Position numbers and translations under genes: made by a program
From: Sambucus nigra
Taxonomy: Eukaryota; Streptophyta; Magnoliopsida; Dipsacales; Adoxaceae
Direction of reading: 5' to 3'
Length of the DNA stretch: 64,000 nt
NCBI GenBank assembly: GCA_949130495.1
Contig: OX422216.1
Span: 367,436,605 to 367,500,604 of the forward strand
The notes under the pieces: generated by a model
The model's database searches: none
Seen by the model: the letters and a program-made list of their open reading frames with translations, nothing else
What the model was told of the DNA's origin: nothing
Part shown: in pieces, positions 1 through 12,589 of the stretch
Layout of the letters: each line of letters begins with the position of its first letter
How positions within the stretch are numbered: the stretch's first letter is position 1

Positions 1-850
1 GGTCCTTAAAAAATACCTCGATGAACTTGTCCCTATATTTCCTCATAATCGACCTCGACCCTATGAATCGATCACCCTCATCCTTTAGGTTTGCAGAATT
101 GACCTAAAATCCCCTTCCTTAGACATTGATGTGGTGTTTATCATTCGTTGAGTTGACCCTAACTTTTTCTAAACCTTCTAGTCGAGGGTATCTTTGTAGA
201 CACCCCATCATAAGACTCCCCAAGTGCATCCTTGGGTCACTATAACTCACTCGTTTATTATAATCTCGATGTCGTACCCTGAGAACTGATCTAGAGTCCA
301 CTCGGTTCTTTCTAACCCCATTGACTCTGATAAACTTTCTTTCTTTTTTGGAAGCTCAATAAATCATCAAAGGTATTTAAATACCCTTCTCAACTGTAGA
401 CCTTGTGAAGGAATCGGCCTTACAGTTTGGACGAATGGTCCATTTGACTACTAAAAACTAATGTAGAGGCCCTTAGGCTCTCCTGGGAACTGTTTGACTC
501 TAGTCAACTCTATGGTTGGAGTAAAAGCTCAATAAATCTTCAGAGGTATCTAAATATCCTTTTTAACCCATATGTGAATTAGTTATATGGTTCGAACGAA
601 TGATCCATTTTATTCCAAAAACTAATCTAGAGTCCATCGAGCGCTCCTGAGACTCATCTGAATCTAGTTAACTCACCATCTTGAGTGAACCTAAATCAAA
701 CCTTGAAGGGCGATGAATACTGATGTGACCAAGTGTGACCTAGTCTTAGGATGAGGTATGTAAAGTCTCACAATCGAGTTCTCAAAGGACCTCACCTAGG
801 TTGTTTCCAAGACTCATCCAAACTAGTGCCGACCTCGTTATCCACAACCT
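1..850 (-). repeat. Decayed LTR-like tandem repeats of an unidentified family
   Basis: No coding sequence is visible. Two similar units begin at about 352 and 525 (period about 173 bp), each starting AAGCTCAATAAATC and later carrying a TTTGACTCTAGTCAACTC-like block; the end of an earlier unit is visible at about 290-345. On the minus strand a GGTGTCTACA motif lies near 200. This motif is typical of the 3' end of Ogre/Tat-type LTRs, but that assignment is an inference. The same type of repeat occurs in the opposite orientation at 20.0-20.38 kb. Confidence 0.4.
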
Positions 851-1742
851 TGGCTATCTAGTAAGTCGAGACCTCAGGGGAGCATTTTGTCAACAAAAAC
901 GTACCTCGTCCTCTGATTTGGCCAAGATGAGATAAGGACTTGTACAACATGTCTCGACCTGATGCATTCGGCCGAGACCATACTTCATCTTCTTGTATAT
1001 AATCCAACACTACATCAGCAGCATCGTACTCGATCAGGCCAAGACCCTCGCAGATGGCTTCTACTGTACGAGTTTCATGAGGCTTCAGATCAACATGTCA
1101 CATGTGGACAAGTCAGTTACAACTAGATTATTCCCTCACATGAGAGGATATTTCATCATCATTAATTACATGCTACATGGACGGGTGTTTAGATCTTACT
1201 AGGAGTCTTCAAGATCACATGCCTATTGCATGTTTAGGGGGTGTAATAAACCCCCAAGAACTATATATATTCTTCATATTCTACCTTGTAAGGGATCAAT
1301 TTTTAGCAACCCTACCAGAACTCTGTCAAAATTCTTAGTGAAAGAGAACAGATTATGTGTTGTGTTCACAGGCCATTAATGCCATCGTTATAGCGGAAAT
1401 CAGACTTCACAGTGCACAGTGGACATAGGCTCTGGCCGAACCACTTAAATTTTGGTGTTATTCCTCCTTACCTTATCTCCCTCTTTACTACTATATTACT
1501 TTATGTCTACCATTGTTGTAATCATATAAGCTCACTCATCATTTTGACCTGGTGATACCAATTCTAGTATCTTTAGTTTGGCGTCATTTATGGGAACGGG
1601 ATAGCCACTCTCTTCCTTTTTTTCTACAGCTACGATACCAGATTCTCTGGTGGTGGTCCTATCTCATCCTTTTATGATCTTGAACCACTATTGAGTTCTA
1701 CCAATACCTCCGTTGATTTTTCATGTCACTGAAATCTTCCAA

Positions 1743-3600
1743 ATGGGAACAGATCCACTAATTACAGGTGGTCCTAGCACCAGTCAGGAACCTCCTCATT
1801 CATAAATGGATGAGGTAGCAGCTGCCCTACGCTCCTTGGTAGACAGTCAATGACAGATGAAAGAAACCCTTGCCACTTTCAGCCAAAACATCACGGTTGA
1901 CCTAACGGCACTAAAGATCAGTTGATAACACCAGCCTCAAGGGATGGCCCATCAAATTAAGCAGCCAAAGGATCACCCCAGGTTCCACAAAAGGATCTCC
2001 ATACTTATCACAGGTGCAGGGACGCGGCCAACCATAAGCATTTACACCTGGGGAGGCTGGGTCATGAATTTCCTAAGGATAAGGAAGATCAATATGATGA
2101 TGAAGATGAAAGGGAATGCTGGGAGACTTATGAAATCTCCAGAGACACTATGAGATCTGTTCATACTAGCCGAGTCAAGGGTTGTATGCTGAACTAAGAA
2201 TGCAGACCTCGAGCATTAACATTGGATAGATTGAGTAGGGGGTCAAACTTTGATAAACTCGACCCAATGGTGAACGATCTGAGGAACCTCTTCTCTAGGT
2301 CTAGGAGTATTGGAGGATCTAGAAGAAATGAGATAGCTAATGACCATCTGCCTTCAAGAGGCAGATACGAGGAGCGGAGAGAAGTTAATAGATGGCAAAT
2401 AACATCTCATTGGGAACATTCCATGCGACCAAATATCAGAGAAGGTTCTTGAGATAATGTGGCCCAATTCGATGCTATAGTGGCAATCAAGAGACCCTAA
2501 AATGATTCAATTCAGAGGATAGAAGACAAAATATGAGACATTCTTAAAAGCTGAGACCCCCTATAGAGGGGTTATTCTCATGTCTCACCATTCGTGGCTC
2601 GCTCCCAAATATGATGGGAGCACTAATCCAGTCCACCATGTAAAGATGTACTAGTTGGGTGTAGATATTTACTCAGTCTCAGATGAGATGAGAGTCGTGC
2701 ATTATCGAGCACTCTGAATAGAGCCGACCATGTATGGTTCATCTCACTCCCTAATAACTCAATTGATAATTTCAAATACCTTACGTAGAGATTCATACAT
2801 AACTTTTACTTTGGGATAAGACCCCAAAAGAATACAACACATCTGATATATGTTAAGCATGGGAAGAATGAGAGTCTCAGGGAGTATATTATGAGGTTCA
2901 ACAAAGAGAAGTTGGAAGTTAAGGATTATGAGGAAAACATTATGATGACAGCTCTGATAGGAGGGTTGCTGAAGGGAAAACTATTCTAGAAAGTCACTAA
3001 AGACCCACCAAAGTACATGGTCGAGCTACTCGCGATGGCCGATAAGGTCATGAATGCCGAAGAATCTATCGCAGCGAAGTATGAGGATGACAAGGGTACT
3101 AGTAGTGGGGGAAGTCCCATAAAAAGAATAAAGATAACAAGAAGAGGTTGATAGATGCCAAATTCGTCGACTACACTCCTCTGATGGTCATCTACGAACA
3201 TATCCCAAACGAGATAAAGATTGATCAATCCATGAGGTAACCTGAACGTTGAAAGCTCATTCTCACAAGAGGAACAAAAATCTATGGTGTGAGTTCCACC
3301 AAGACCATGGGCACCTGAGCGACAAGTTTTTTGCTCCCAAGGATAAAATTGAGAAGATGTTGAAAGAAGGCAAGCTGAGAAAGTTCGTAGTTAATTACAA
3401 ATCTAATGGCGGTCGAGACGAACCCCTAAAAAAGAAAAGAGCGACAAGTGTAAGCCAGATCATCCATCCAGCCAAGATGATGACGAGTCGCATGATTGTG
3501 ATGAAGATAACCCTGATATCCCTCCCAAGTTTTTTGATCCAAGAGGTCCGCTACATAGGATCTCACATGTTGTCAAGATGATATGCGGATGACTTGCAGG
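1743..3600 (+). pseudogene. gag: Gag ghost of the old Tat-type element
   Basis: The reading starts at the ATG at 1743, which aligns with the gag ATG at 8350 of the younger copy. It is broken by many stops and frameshifts. Recognisable pieces are an Arg/Ser-rich stretch (LSRGSNF, LFSRSRS; 2222-2452) and the zinc-knuckle region KNLWCEFHQDHGH (3249-3581). In the latter the last Cys of the CX2HX4HX4C motif is lost, with Phe in its place. Gag would form the virus-like particle of the retrotransposon. The gene cannot make a protein in this state. Confidence 0.8.
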
Positions 3601-3639
3601 AGGAGGGAAAGAAATTATAGACAGGAAGGATCACATGGT

Positions 3640-4035
3640 CGAGGCTAAAGATCTTACACTAAAGCCTAAGACAATCAACTCAGTTACAGTAGAGCAGAGC
3701 TAAAGTTGATATGAATACCTTAGTTGTTGGTCTTTTAAAATTATATTTCAAAGGAATTTTAGGACCACATGATGATCTATTGGTCATCACCACTTTGGTG
3801 CACGATTATGAGGTCCCAATAATCCTTTTAAATGGCGGTAGATCGGTCGACGTTATATTTTGGTATTATTATAAAGGATTGGGTCTGAGTAAGAAGAGGT
3901 TAATTTCCTACCACTAGACACTCATCGTCTTTAGTGGAGAAAAAGTAAAGGCCCTCGGTATCTTCAAAATGGAAGTTAGGATGGGAAGTAGCTGGACGAG
4001 ATGTCTAACAAAGAAGATCATATTTTTTCATGCAT
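3640..4035 (+). pseudogene. Protease ghost of the old Tat-type element
   Basis: An open stretch at 3711-3917 aligns with the younger protease at 10430-10640 (LVVG, FKGIL, HDD, VITT, GLGLS). The active-site motif, IDGGSSAD in the younger copy, reads LNGGRSVD here, so the catalytic Asp has become Asn. Homology ends shortly afterwards at about 4035, which marks the truncation of the element. Confidence 0.75.
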
Positions 4036-5187
4036 GCATTGCTTCTTTCCATTGAGCAAGGTTGAGCAGAAGTCCTTGTAAATTCACTTTGTCGGGTAGT
4101 GCTAAAGGAATGAAGGCGTTGCCCTAGCAAGACTTATTTTTGGAACTTCAGACATCCTTTAAAAGGATTTAATATTAGGTCTTTGAGGGAAATTAGTGAA
4201 AAATGACTACGGCTTATCGTTTACACAGTTGACATCAATTTGTTGATGTCTAAATTTGGATTATTTATCTTAGCTCTTAATGAGCAAATTTATAATCAAA
4301 GATAAAATAAAAAATGAAAATATAGAAAAAAGACACGAGATATTTTTATGTGGTTCAGCTCAGGTATAGAGCCTACATCCACGAGGTAATAGTATTTAGT
4401 GTTTTATTCTAATATCTTGAATACAAGTTGGGAGTTCAACTTCCCTCCTTCAATTGGGGGAGATGGTGTATTTATAGTTCTGGAAATCTCCCAAAAGGTG
4501 TAATGATTTATTCACTTGAAGCTGCTACACATGTATTCAAAAGTATATAGATGGGTGTTATTTGCATGCATAAATATAAGGAATGTTTTAGTTCTCCATG
4601 TGTGTCTCTTCATGTGCCTGATGGTTCACATTCATGGGTGTGGTCAGCTGAAGAGCCAACCAAAAGTACCTGAGTCGACAAGATGCTATCCTTTGTGGAT
4701 AGCGTGGAATTGAAAATGAAAGGTGTCACTTCTTCATTGGTCCATATAGCCTAATATTTTTAGGCTATAATAATGAGGAAAAAGGATCTAAGGTTCATGA
4801 ACTTCAGGAGTGTGGGATAAATGTCTCTACATCTATTGGACATCGATTTTAAGGTTGTCAATCTTCGCACTGAGTTCAGCTTGTATAGCCATCAGATCTG
4901 GATGAACTTTTGGGGCTTGGTGGGACTTCTCCATGAAGAGCTTGTGGAGGTTGATCCTAAATTTGGTTGAAGTAGCAGAAGAAGCAGTGGATATTTGGGG
5001 CGGTTTAACGGAAGATCGAATCTATCTGGGAGCCAGGCCAAAGTTGGGTTTGATATCGACCTGAGAGGAAAAATAATTTAGGTTTATTTTTGGAAGAAGA
5101 AGGGAGTATTTTTGGAATTTTTTTGAAAAAGAGGAAAAATGGTTTTGGTATTTTTTGTTTTTGAAAAATAAGGAAAAAGGAGAGGAA
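4036..5187. other. Non-coding stretch, LTR-like leader fragment
   Basis: No gene is supported. At about 4330-4480 there is a segment with the phrases ATGTGGTTCAGC and CCTACATCCACGAGG followed by a TATTTATAG block. A similar arrangement (ACGTGGTTTGGC, then ATTCACGGGG) occurs at 52.17-52.35 kb. These phrases recall the R/U5 part of some plant LTR retrotransposons, but no boundaries can be placed. Short open frames here show no family features. Confidence 0.35.
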
Positions 5188-5554
<367 letters not shown>

Positions 5555-5559
<5 letters not shown>

Positions 5560-7222
5560 GTTTTCACTTGTATTAGGTCTTCCTAAATGCAAGAAAAAAA
5601 TGTCAGATAGAACCCAAGCTAGGGATAGATAGGATTTAAATTATAAGACACGGTTTGACTATTTTAAGGCTCACAGACAATGTCCTATTTTAAAAAAGGG
5701 TGAAATTTCCTGAAAATTTGGGCAGTACGCCGACCTAAAAAATTGATGAAGTTTTGCATGGTAATCGGCAAACTAATTATGAAAGCCCTAAGGTTGATGC
5801 CTATATGAGGTTTATGTACTTTTTGGGTTAGTGGAAGGGTTTTCCCCTTTGGCATGACTTCCACGATATACCTTGCCTATAAGGGCAATCATTCATCGAT
5901 ATGTGTGGACAAACCATTTGATATACCTGAGTGTACGTGAATTATCTCAGGATATACCTAATAGGGAAGTTAAGTCTGAGAGAGGATTTGATATACTCGA
6001 CGTACGTGAATGAGTTGTTTGTTATATACCTCTCATCACGAGTTTGATCTAGCAGTATGATGTGGGGGGAACCGTTCGATATACATCTAAAGTACGAGGC
6101 CAATGGAAGTGAGAGACATATCTCTTAGTTTAAGGATGTCATAGTGAAGCCGGAACCCATCGTAAAGTGACCCTCTAATATGGGTTAAAATTTTGGTCAA
6201 TATTTTGATTCTGAGGCGATGTAGTGCACAATAATATATGAGTCTAATTAGTATCTTATGGAGTGATTTTTTTTATTTTCATGCTAAGCAAGGGGAGTGC
6301 TACTACTATGAGGGAGAATACACAAATATTTCGAATGAAAGATCTAGCATGGAGCATGAAGACTACACTAAGAATGGTGATATGTATGCCTATTAATATA
6401 TACAAGTAAATGTGTGTGCTAATGAGACTAAGCATGGATAAACTACAAGTGGTGTGTGAGATGTGTAAGTGAGCATGGGAACCAATAATTTGAGAGAATT
6501 TTGGGTGTGTGCTAGGGAAGCTAAGCATGTATATTATACAAATGGTTTAAGGAGCATGTTAGTAAAGTTGAAACTATATACAAGTGTTAGTGTGTGATGT
6601 GAGCATGGAGAATATACAAAAGTGTGAAGTGAGCACGTGCAAATGAGTGAAAGGTGATATATATATATATGAGGAGATAGCATGGTAGATATATGTAAAA
6701 GAGTAAAAGGAGAATAAAAATGAGAGCATAAGTACACGTGTAGTAAAGTAGGAGAACAAATATTAACACCCATGTATATATAGAGTCATGTCCTCTCAAA
6801 ATTAAAATCACCATCATAGCCACCACTATGGCCTTCCCGAGGTCAGATTCATTCCGGCGCGTGCTGAATATTGGGATGTCGATCGTTGTCATGCGAGGGA
6901 TAATATAAAGAGATATAGTCGTAAACTTATTTTACTCAAAATAGAAAAAAGAATCCCGCCTCCATGAGAAAACAACATCAAGGTCAAACTGATGCTTGTG
7001 AAACCAAATGATTTGAAGATTTAAGGACTAAGTTATGGAATAGGAAGGTGTTAGGCACCCATTACTTCCTTTTGGTATCTCATGGGCTAATTTTAATCTT
7101 CTCCTTTTAGACTCCCGTGATAAGTGTGTACATGTGTATAGTATAAACAATGGGATAATGGAATTACCTAATTCACATCATGGAAAGGAAGGAATGAATT
7201 CATCCGTAGGACTGTTCCTGAA
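5555..7222. other. AT-rich stretch without recognisable gene
   Basis: No coding sequence is supported. At 5.88-6.10 kb short phrases recur irregularly (GATATAC with GTACGTGAAT). At 6.29-6.75 kb a GAGCATG/AAGCATG phrase recurs, and a (TA)n run lies near 6656-6670. A GGAAGGTGTTAGGCACCC block near 7046 resembles a phrase I associate with Ogre/Tat-type elements; that identification is from memory and weak. The 12.1-kb element inserted at the right edge. Confidence 0.4.
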
Positions 7223-8180
7223 TGATATGCCCAAGTATAACCTCGGCCCGGAGATACCTACCTCGGCCAAGATGATGGCCGAGACATTGATCGAACCTAT
7301 GAGGGGCAGGGCCCATGATATCGTCCCTCGGCCAGACCTACCTCGGCCCAGGCCGACACTACCATATTCACTTCTATGGACCCTACGTCTGGGAATAGCA
7401 ACCTCGGCTAATAGTAGGCCGAGGTGACAAGGAGCCCTAATCATCTTCAACATGGAACTATTCCTACCTCGGCATTGGCCGAGGTGACGAGAAGCATTAA
7501 TAATCATCAGAATGTATATGCCCAACCTCGGCTAGGGCCGACCTAGCATAATGTCTCGGCTGAGGTCAGGCCGAGACTCTTTATGACATTACTCGGATTG
7601 AACGGACATAAAGCCTTTATAGCTCGGCCTCTCCCAGGCCTAGGTCATTCACCAACATGACTGCCGAGCATCTGTTGACATTTGGATAAGGACACCTGGG
7701 CACAAATCAGTTGTAACAAGATTATTCTCCACATGGGGGAGAATATTTCATCATCATTGCTTACATGTGACAGTGACAGATGGCATTCCCACATTGGTGA
7801 GGATACCACACACATGCTCATTGCATGCATGGGGGGTACAGTGCGCCCCCTAGGCACTATATATAGGGATCATCCCCTACCTTGCAAAAGGATCCTGCTA
7901 TTAAAACCCTAGCTAAAACTCTGCCTAAAGATACAGTAGAGAGAGAGAGAGAGAGCTTGAGTGAATTGTACCCATGGCCATTAGTGCCTTTGCTCAGTGA
8001 TATTACTCACACACTCACAGTGGACGTATGTCAGATTGGCTGAACCACTCATATTCCGGTGCTGATTCCTCATATCCTCACCTCCTTCTCTTATCTCTTT
8101 ATATAGCTGTGCCACCATTGTTACTAATATATTGAGCTTGCAAACACCTCACCTGGTGGTGCTAATTCTTAGCATCATCA
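7223..8180 (+). repeat. 5' LTR of the Tat-type element
   Basis: It starts TGATATGCCC and ends CATCATCA, and is nearly identical to 18368-19322. The first ~350 bp contain many CCTCGGCC/GGCCGAGG inverted pairs and are GC-rich relative to the flanks. A start four bases earlier (7219/18364, both TGA-TGATATG-like and directly after the polypurine tract) is possible, but the target-site duplication favours 7223. Confidence 0.95.
7831..7865 (+). promoter_or_regulatory. LTR promoter: GC hairpin plus TATA box
   Basis: TATATATA at 7858-7865 is the probable TATA box. Just upstream, 7831-7850 pairs a run of six G with a run of five C around an eight-base spacer. The old copy keeps both parts (1236-1255 and 1262-1270) even though the bases between the runs differ. 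The 3' LTR has the corresponding TATA at 19015-19022. Confidence 0.6.
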
Positions 8181-8183
8181 TTT

Positions 8184-8201
8184 TGGCGCCGTCTGTGGGA
8201 A
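8184..8201 (+). other. Primer binding site of the Tat-type element
   Basis: Three bases after the 5' LTR the sequence reads TGGCGCCGTCTGTGGGAA. The TGG start is the complement of a tRNA CCA end. TGGCGCC fits the end of plant tRNA-Asp, but the downstream bases diverge from it, so the exact tRNA is uncertain. Confidence 0.75.
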
Positions 8202-8349
8202 TCGAGAGGCTATCTCTTCCTCTTTTTCTGCTTTAGCTCACCGGAGACTCTGGTGGTGAACGAGGAACCACCCCTTGTGTAGAGCTGTTTCACCATTGAA
8301 AGAGGTCGTATTAAGCTCACTTACTGTTCAAGCTCTTTATTATTAACAC

Positions 8350-10318
8350 ATGGCACCAGAATTACCACCTCCCCTTCCACCGTCTGAAGGTGGAGGGGCT
8401 AGCTCCATTCAGGCTCCTCCCCAGTCCGAAATGGCGGAGGTGGCAGCAGCTTTGAAATCTTTAGCTGCAACACAACAAGCCATGAAGGAGCAATTTACCC
8501 AGCTCAGCCAAACCATGATGATGAGGCCACCTGGAGTCTCCCCGGATATGATAACTCCAGCGGCAGTTCAGCCCCATCCCGATGCCAGGGGACCACCCCA
8601 GGCGCCCATGAAGGACCAACCCGCACACCAGCAGAGGAGGGACGTTGCTGACCCTAGGCGCTTACGCCTGGGGAGGTAGGGAAACCCTTGCCCAGAGGAC
8701 AGGTATGATGACCTAGAAGCTGAAGAGGCCCCGGAAGACTGCTGGGAGCTGTATGAGGTGTCATATAACACCGTACGACCCCTTAGGCAGAGCCAAGGAT
8801 GTGTCGGCCAAAGAAGAGACGAGGCCCAACAAAGAGGGTCGGCCTTTGATAGGCAGAGTCAAGGATGTGTCGGCCGAGGAAGAGATGAGGCCCAGCAGAG
8901 AGGGTCGGCCTTTAACAGGTTGAGTAGAGGGTCGGCCTTTGAGAGGCTAGGCCCAATCAATGACCTGAGGCAGAGGCTATCAAGGTCAAGGAGCGCGGCA
9001 GGCTCTCAAAGAGGGAATAGGCAGGCTCGGCCGGATCAAGGCCGACCCTTGGAGAGAAGAGCCCGGGAGCAGGAAGAGGTCAATAGTCAGCGTATTGTGG
9101 CTGGGGAACCCTTTGTCCATCGTAGGGAGGTGGCAGGGGATAACCTCGGCCTAGCTAAAGAGATAAGACCCTGGAATGAATCAATCCAACGTCTTGAAGA
9201 GAATATAGGGGACCTCATCAAGAGAAGGGACCCATTACAGAGGGGCTACTCCGAGGACTCCCCGTTTGTAGCTAGGATAGTGGGGTTCCCAACCCCAGCT
9301 AAGTTCAAGCCTCCTACAGTGACGCCTAAGTATGATGGCAGCACTAACCCAGTGCACCATATCGAGATGTATCAGTCGGCGGCAGATATTTACTCAATAC
9401 CCGATGAGATGAAGTGCAGGGCCTTCTCAGGAACCTTAACAGGGGCAGCGCACAGCTGGTTCACTTCTCTTCCGAAGAAATCGATCGAGAACTTCAAAGG
9501 CCTAGCAGAGCAGTTCATCCACAACTTCTGCTTTGGGGTAAGACCTCAGAAAAAGACTACCCACCTCCTATATGTCAAACAGGCTAAGGGAGAAAGCCTA
9601 AGAGACTATATAGCAAGATTTAACAAGGAGAAGTTGTAGGTAGAGGATTACGAGGAGAGCATAGCCATGACCGCCCTGATAGGAGGCCTCCAGAAGGGGA
9701 AGCTACTGTGGAAGCTGGAGGAAGACCCCCCCCAAGTCTATGGCAGAGTTGTTGTCCACCGCAGGGAAAGTGATGAATGCGGAAGAGGCAATGGCCGCCA
9801 AATATGAGGAGGAGAACCGTGGTAGCACTGGGAGGTCCCAAGGTAAGAAAGAGGGGAAGAAGAGGTCAACAGATGACAAATTCGCTCATTACACTCCTCT
9901 GACTGTGAGCTGTGAGCACATCCTTAATGAGATCAAGGCTGACCGGGCTCTGAGGTGGCCAGAGAAATTGAAGGCCCCGCCACATAAGAGGAATAAAAAC
10001 CTCTGGTGTGAGTTCCATCAGGATCACGGCCATGTCACAGATAGATGCTTCGCTCTGAAGGATGAGATTGAGAAGATGCTGAAATCCGGGAAGCTGAGAA
10101 AGTATGTGGATGGCAAGGCCCCAAAGGGTGGCAGAGAAGACCCTAGGAAGAGAAGAAATGATAGGTGCCGTGGAGATGTCCTGGCTAAAAGGCATGATGA
10201 TTCAGAGGGTGATGATGGAGATGACCCGGATCTCCCACCTAAGGATGACAACACCCCAGTGAAGAGGGTAGGGATGATCTCCTTTGGTGTTAGCACCATA
10301 TGTGGGGGATTCGCATGA
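8350..10318 (+). pseudogene. gag: gag of the Tat-type element, broken
   Basis: Gag forms the cytoplasmic virus-like particle and packages element RNA. The ATG at 8350 opens a Pro-rich N-terminus. A basic Arg/Ser-rich part with short repeats (QSQGCVG and RGSAF phrases, 8780-8950) follows, then a retrotransposon Gag core (AHSWFTSLP near 9450) and a CX2HX4HX4C zinc knuckle, CEFHQDHGHVTDRC, near 10008. Breaks: TAG at 8677-8679, TAG at 9637-9639, and one extra C in the C-run at 9726-9733, which moves the reading into the next frame. The final TGA at 10316-10318 lies between gag and protease in the same frame as pol, so gag and pol were probably one reading frame originally. Confidence 0.92.
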
Positions 10319-10825
10319 GGTGGCTCTGAGGTAGCCGACAGGAAATCTCATGTAGTAGAGGCCAAGTCAGTGGTCAAACCTGAGGTTGTGAATCTAATGT
10401 CTTCTGACGCAGTGCAGAAGAGGAAGAAGGTGGACGTAGACAACCTCGTAGTGGGGTTCTCCAGACTCGACTTCAAGGGCATCTTAGCCCCCCATGATGA
10501 CCCTTTAGTCATAACAACAAGGGTGCATGGGTGCGATGTAGGGAGAATCCTCATAGATGGGGGAAGTTCAGCAGATGTGATGTTCTGGCCTTATTTCAAG
10601 AGCTTGGGTCTTAGCAGGGCAAGGCTGGTGCCCTACCATCACCCATTGATAGGCTTCAGTGGTGAGAAGGTACACCCATTGGGCATGTATGAAATGGATG
10701 TACGGATGGGAGATGAGTGGCCTAAGAGGCTGACCAAGAAGATAAACTTTTTTGTTATGGACGAAAATGTCTTCTCGGTCTAAAACCTCATCATCGGAAG
10801 AGCGGCCCTCAGAGAGTTTGAAGCT
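10319..10825 (+). pseudogene. Aspartic protease of the Tat-type element
   Basis: It lies in the same frame as the end of gag and the start of RT. The active-site motif is IDGGSSAD, with the catalytic Asp at 10556-10558; upstream are LVVGFSRLDFKGIL and HDDPLVITT. The protease would release Gag and Pol proteins inside the particle. A TAA at 10781-10783 interrupts it just before NLIIGRAALREFE, the usual end of the Tat protease domain. The reading continues in frame on both sides. Confidence 0.88.
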
Positions 10826-12589
10826 GTGCCGTCAACGGTCCACCAGATGCTAAAATTCCCGACTCTTTATGGAGTAGGGGAAGTGCAAGGGGATCAGACC
10901 ACGGCGCGGGAGTGCTATTTCAACTCGGCCGAAGAGCGAGAGGCCCATAAGAGAGCAACCGCCACTTACAGCATTGACACACTAGATCCCAGAGACGAAA
11001 CAAAATTGAAGAAGGGCGAGCCTGCGGAAGAGGTAGAATCCATTGTACTCAATGAGGACGAGCCGGAAAAAACCGTCCAGGTCAGTAAAGCCCTGGAGCA
11101 AGGGATCAAGGAAGAGCTGATAAACTTCCTTAGGAGGAGGCAGAGCGTCTTCGCATGGAGTCATGCAGATATGCCTGGTATCGACTCTAAGATCATGACC
11201 CACAAGCTCAACGTAGACAGAGACGCTAGGCCTATTAAACAGAGGCGAAGGATCTACTCCAGAGAGAAGTATGAGGTCATCCGGGAAGAGGTGAAGAAGT
11301 TGGAAGAGGCCGAGTTCATAAGGGAGGTTACTTATCCAGAGGGGCTCTCGAATGCAGTCATCGTGCCTAAGGCTAATGGAAAGTGGCGGATGTGTGTAGA
11401 TTTCACAGACCTGAATAGGTCTTGCCCGAAAGATAGCTATCCCTTACCCAGGACAGACCAGATGGTGGATGCAATGGTAGGGCACGAGCTTATGAGTTTC
11501 ATGGATGCTTATTCAGGCTATAACCAAATCTTCATGGATACCGAAGACTCTGAGAAGACAGCCTTCATTATTGACAAGGGGACGTACTGTTACAAGGTGA
11601 TGCCCTTTGATCTAAAAAATGTGGGGGCAACGTATCAACGTCTTGTCAATAAGATGTTCGAGGAGCTGATAGGTAAGACCATGGAGGTATATGTGGACGA
11701 TATGCTAACGAAGGGCCTGAAAGCATGTACTCACGTAGCGGACCTTGAGAAGACCTTTGATGTCATGGACTCCTACAGAATGAAGCTCAACCCAGCGAAA
11801 TGTGTCTTCGGGGTAGGAGCCGGGAAGTTCCTGGGGTTCATCGTTAATTAGAGGGGGATTGAAGCAAACCCGAAGAAAATCAAGGCATTACTCGACATGA
11901 AGACTCCTAGGAGTATCAAGGATGTTCAGAGACTCACTGGAAGGGTGGCGACCCTGAACAGGTTTGTTTCCAGAGCCACGGACAAGTGTCTTCCGTTCTT
12001 TAAAGTTCTGAGAAAGGCCTTCCAGTGGGACAAAGAGTGTGAAAAAGCCTTTGATCAACTGAAGTCCTACTTGGGATCCCCCTTGCTGCTATCCCAGCCC
12101 ATCGCAGGGGAGAGGTTGTTTCTGTACCTGGCAGTCTCTGAGTCGGCCATTAACGCGGCCATCATACGGGAAGAGGATGGGGTTTAGAGACCTGTGTACT
12201 TCAATAGTAAGGCCCTTCAAGGGTCTGAACAAAACTATCCCCGCATGGCGAAGTTGTCTTATGCCCTGATACACGCCTCTAGGAAGATGAAGCCTTACTT
12301 CCAAGCTCACTACATGGTAGTCCTCACCGACTCACCACTACGGCAGGTTCTGCACAAGCCTGAGAAGTCCGGAAGATTGATGACCTGGGCCATCGAGCTA
12401 GGAGAGTATGATCTAACCTACCAGCCCAGGACAGCCATCAAGGGGCATGCCCTGGAAGACTTTGTCGCAGAATTCACTTGGGAAGAGATCGAGACAGAGA
12501 AGGGCTTGGATGGTGGTGAAGAGATGAACCGAAGTGTCTTCCGAGATTCAGAAGAGACTGCCCCGTACGTCTTCCGAGGCCGAGAATAG
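10826..12589 (+). pseudogene. Reverse transcriptase and first RNase H (Tat)
   Basis: The RT would copy element RNA into DNA. Visible in order are the linker SYPLPR, MDAYSGYNQI, TYCYKVMPFDLKN, and the catalytic YVDDM with its aspartates at 11696-11701; then FLGFIV and the connection domain. The following RNase H (about 12110-12480) keeps the fold landmarks YFNSKAL and LTDSPLRQVL. It reads YLAVSESA where active gypsy RNase H has the first catalytic Asp, as expected in Tat elements, whose original RNase H is degenerate. In-frame TAG codons stand at 11849-11851, 12185-12187 and 12587-12589. The first two fit CAG to TAG changes in the sequences FIVNQRGIEANP and GVQRPVYF; this is inferred from related elements. 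Confidence 0.93.

Larger units (their letters stand above)
850..4035 (+). mobile_element. Old truncated Tat-type Ty3/gypsy element
   Basis: This is a strongly decayed relative of the full-length element at 7.2-19.3 kb. From about 850 to 1576 it matches that element's LTR, including the G-run/C-run hairpin (1236-1255), a TATATATA box (1262-1270) and the downstream leader. A primer-site remnant beginning TGGCGTC follows at 1579, where the younger copy has TGGCGCC. Gag and protease ghosts follow. Similarity stops near 4035, inside the protease, so RT, RNase H, integrase and the 3' LTR are missing. No 5' boundary or target duplication can be defined. Confidence 0.8.

Noticed and set aside
7178..7525. 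Minus-strand frames in the Tat LTR repeated at 18273-18671
   Set aside because: They follow the GC-rich palindromic LTR sequence and appear in both LTRs; no domain features.
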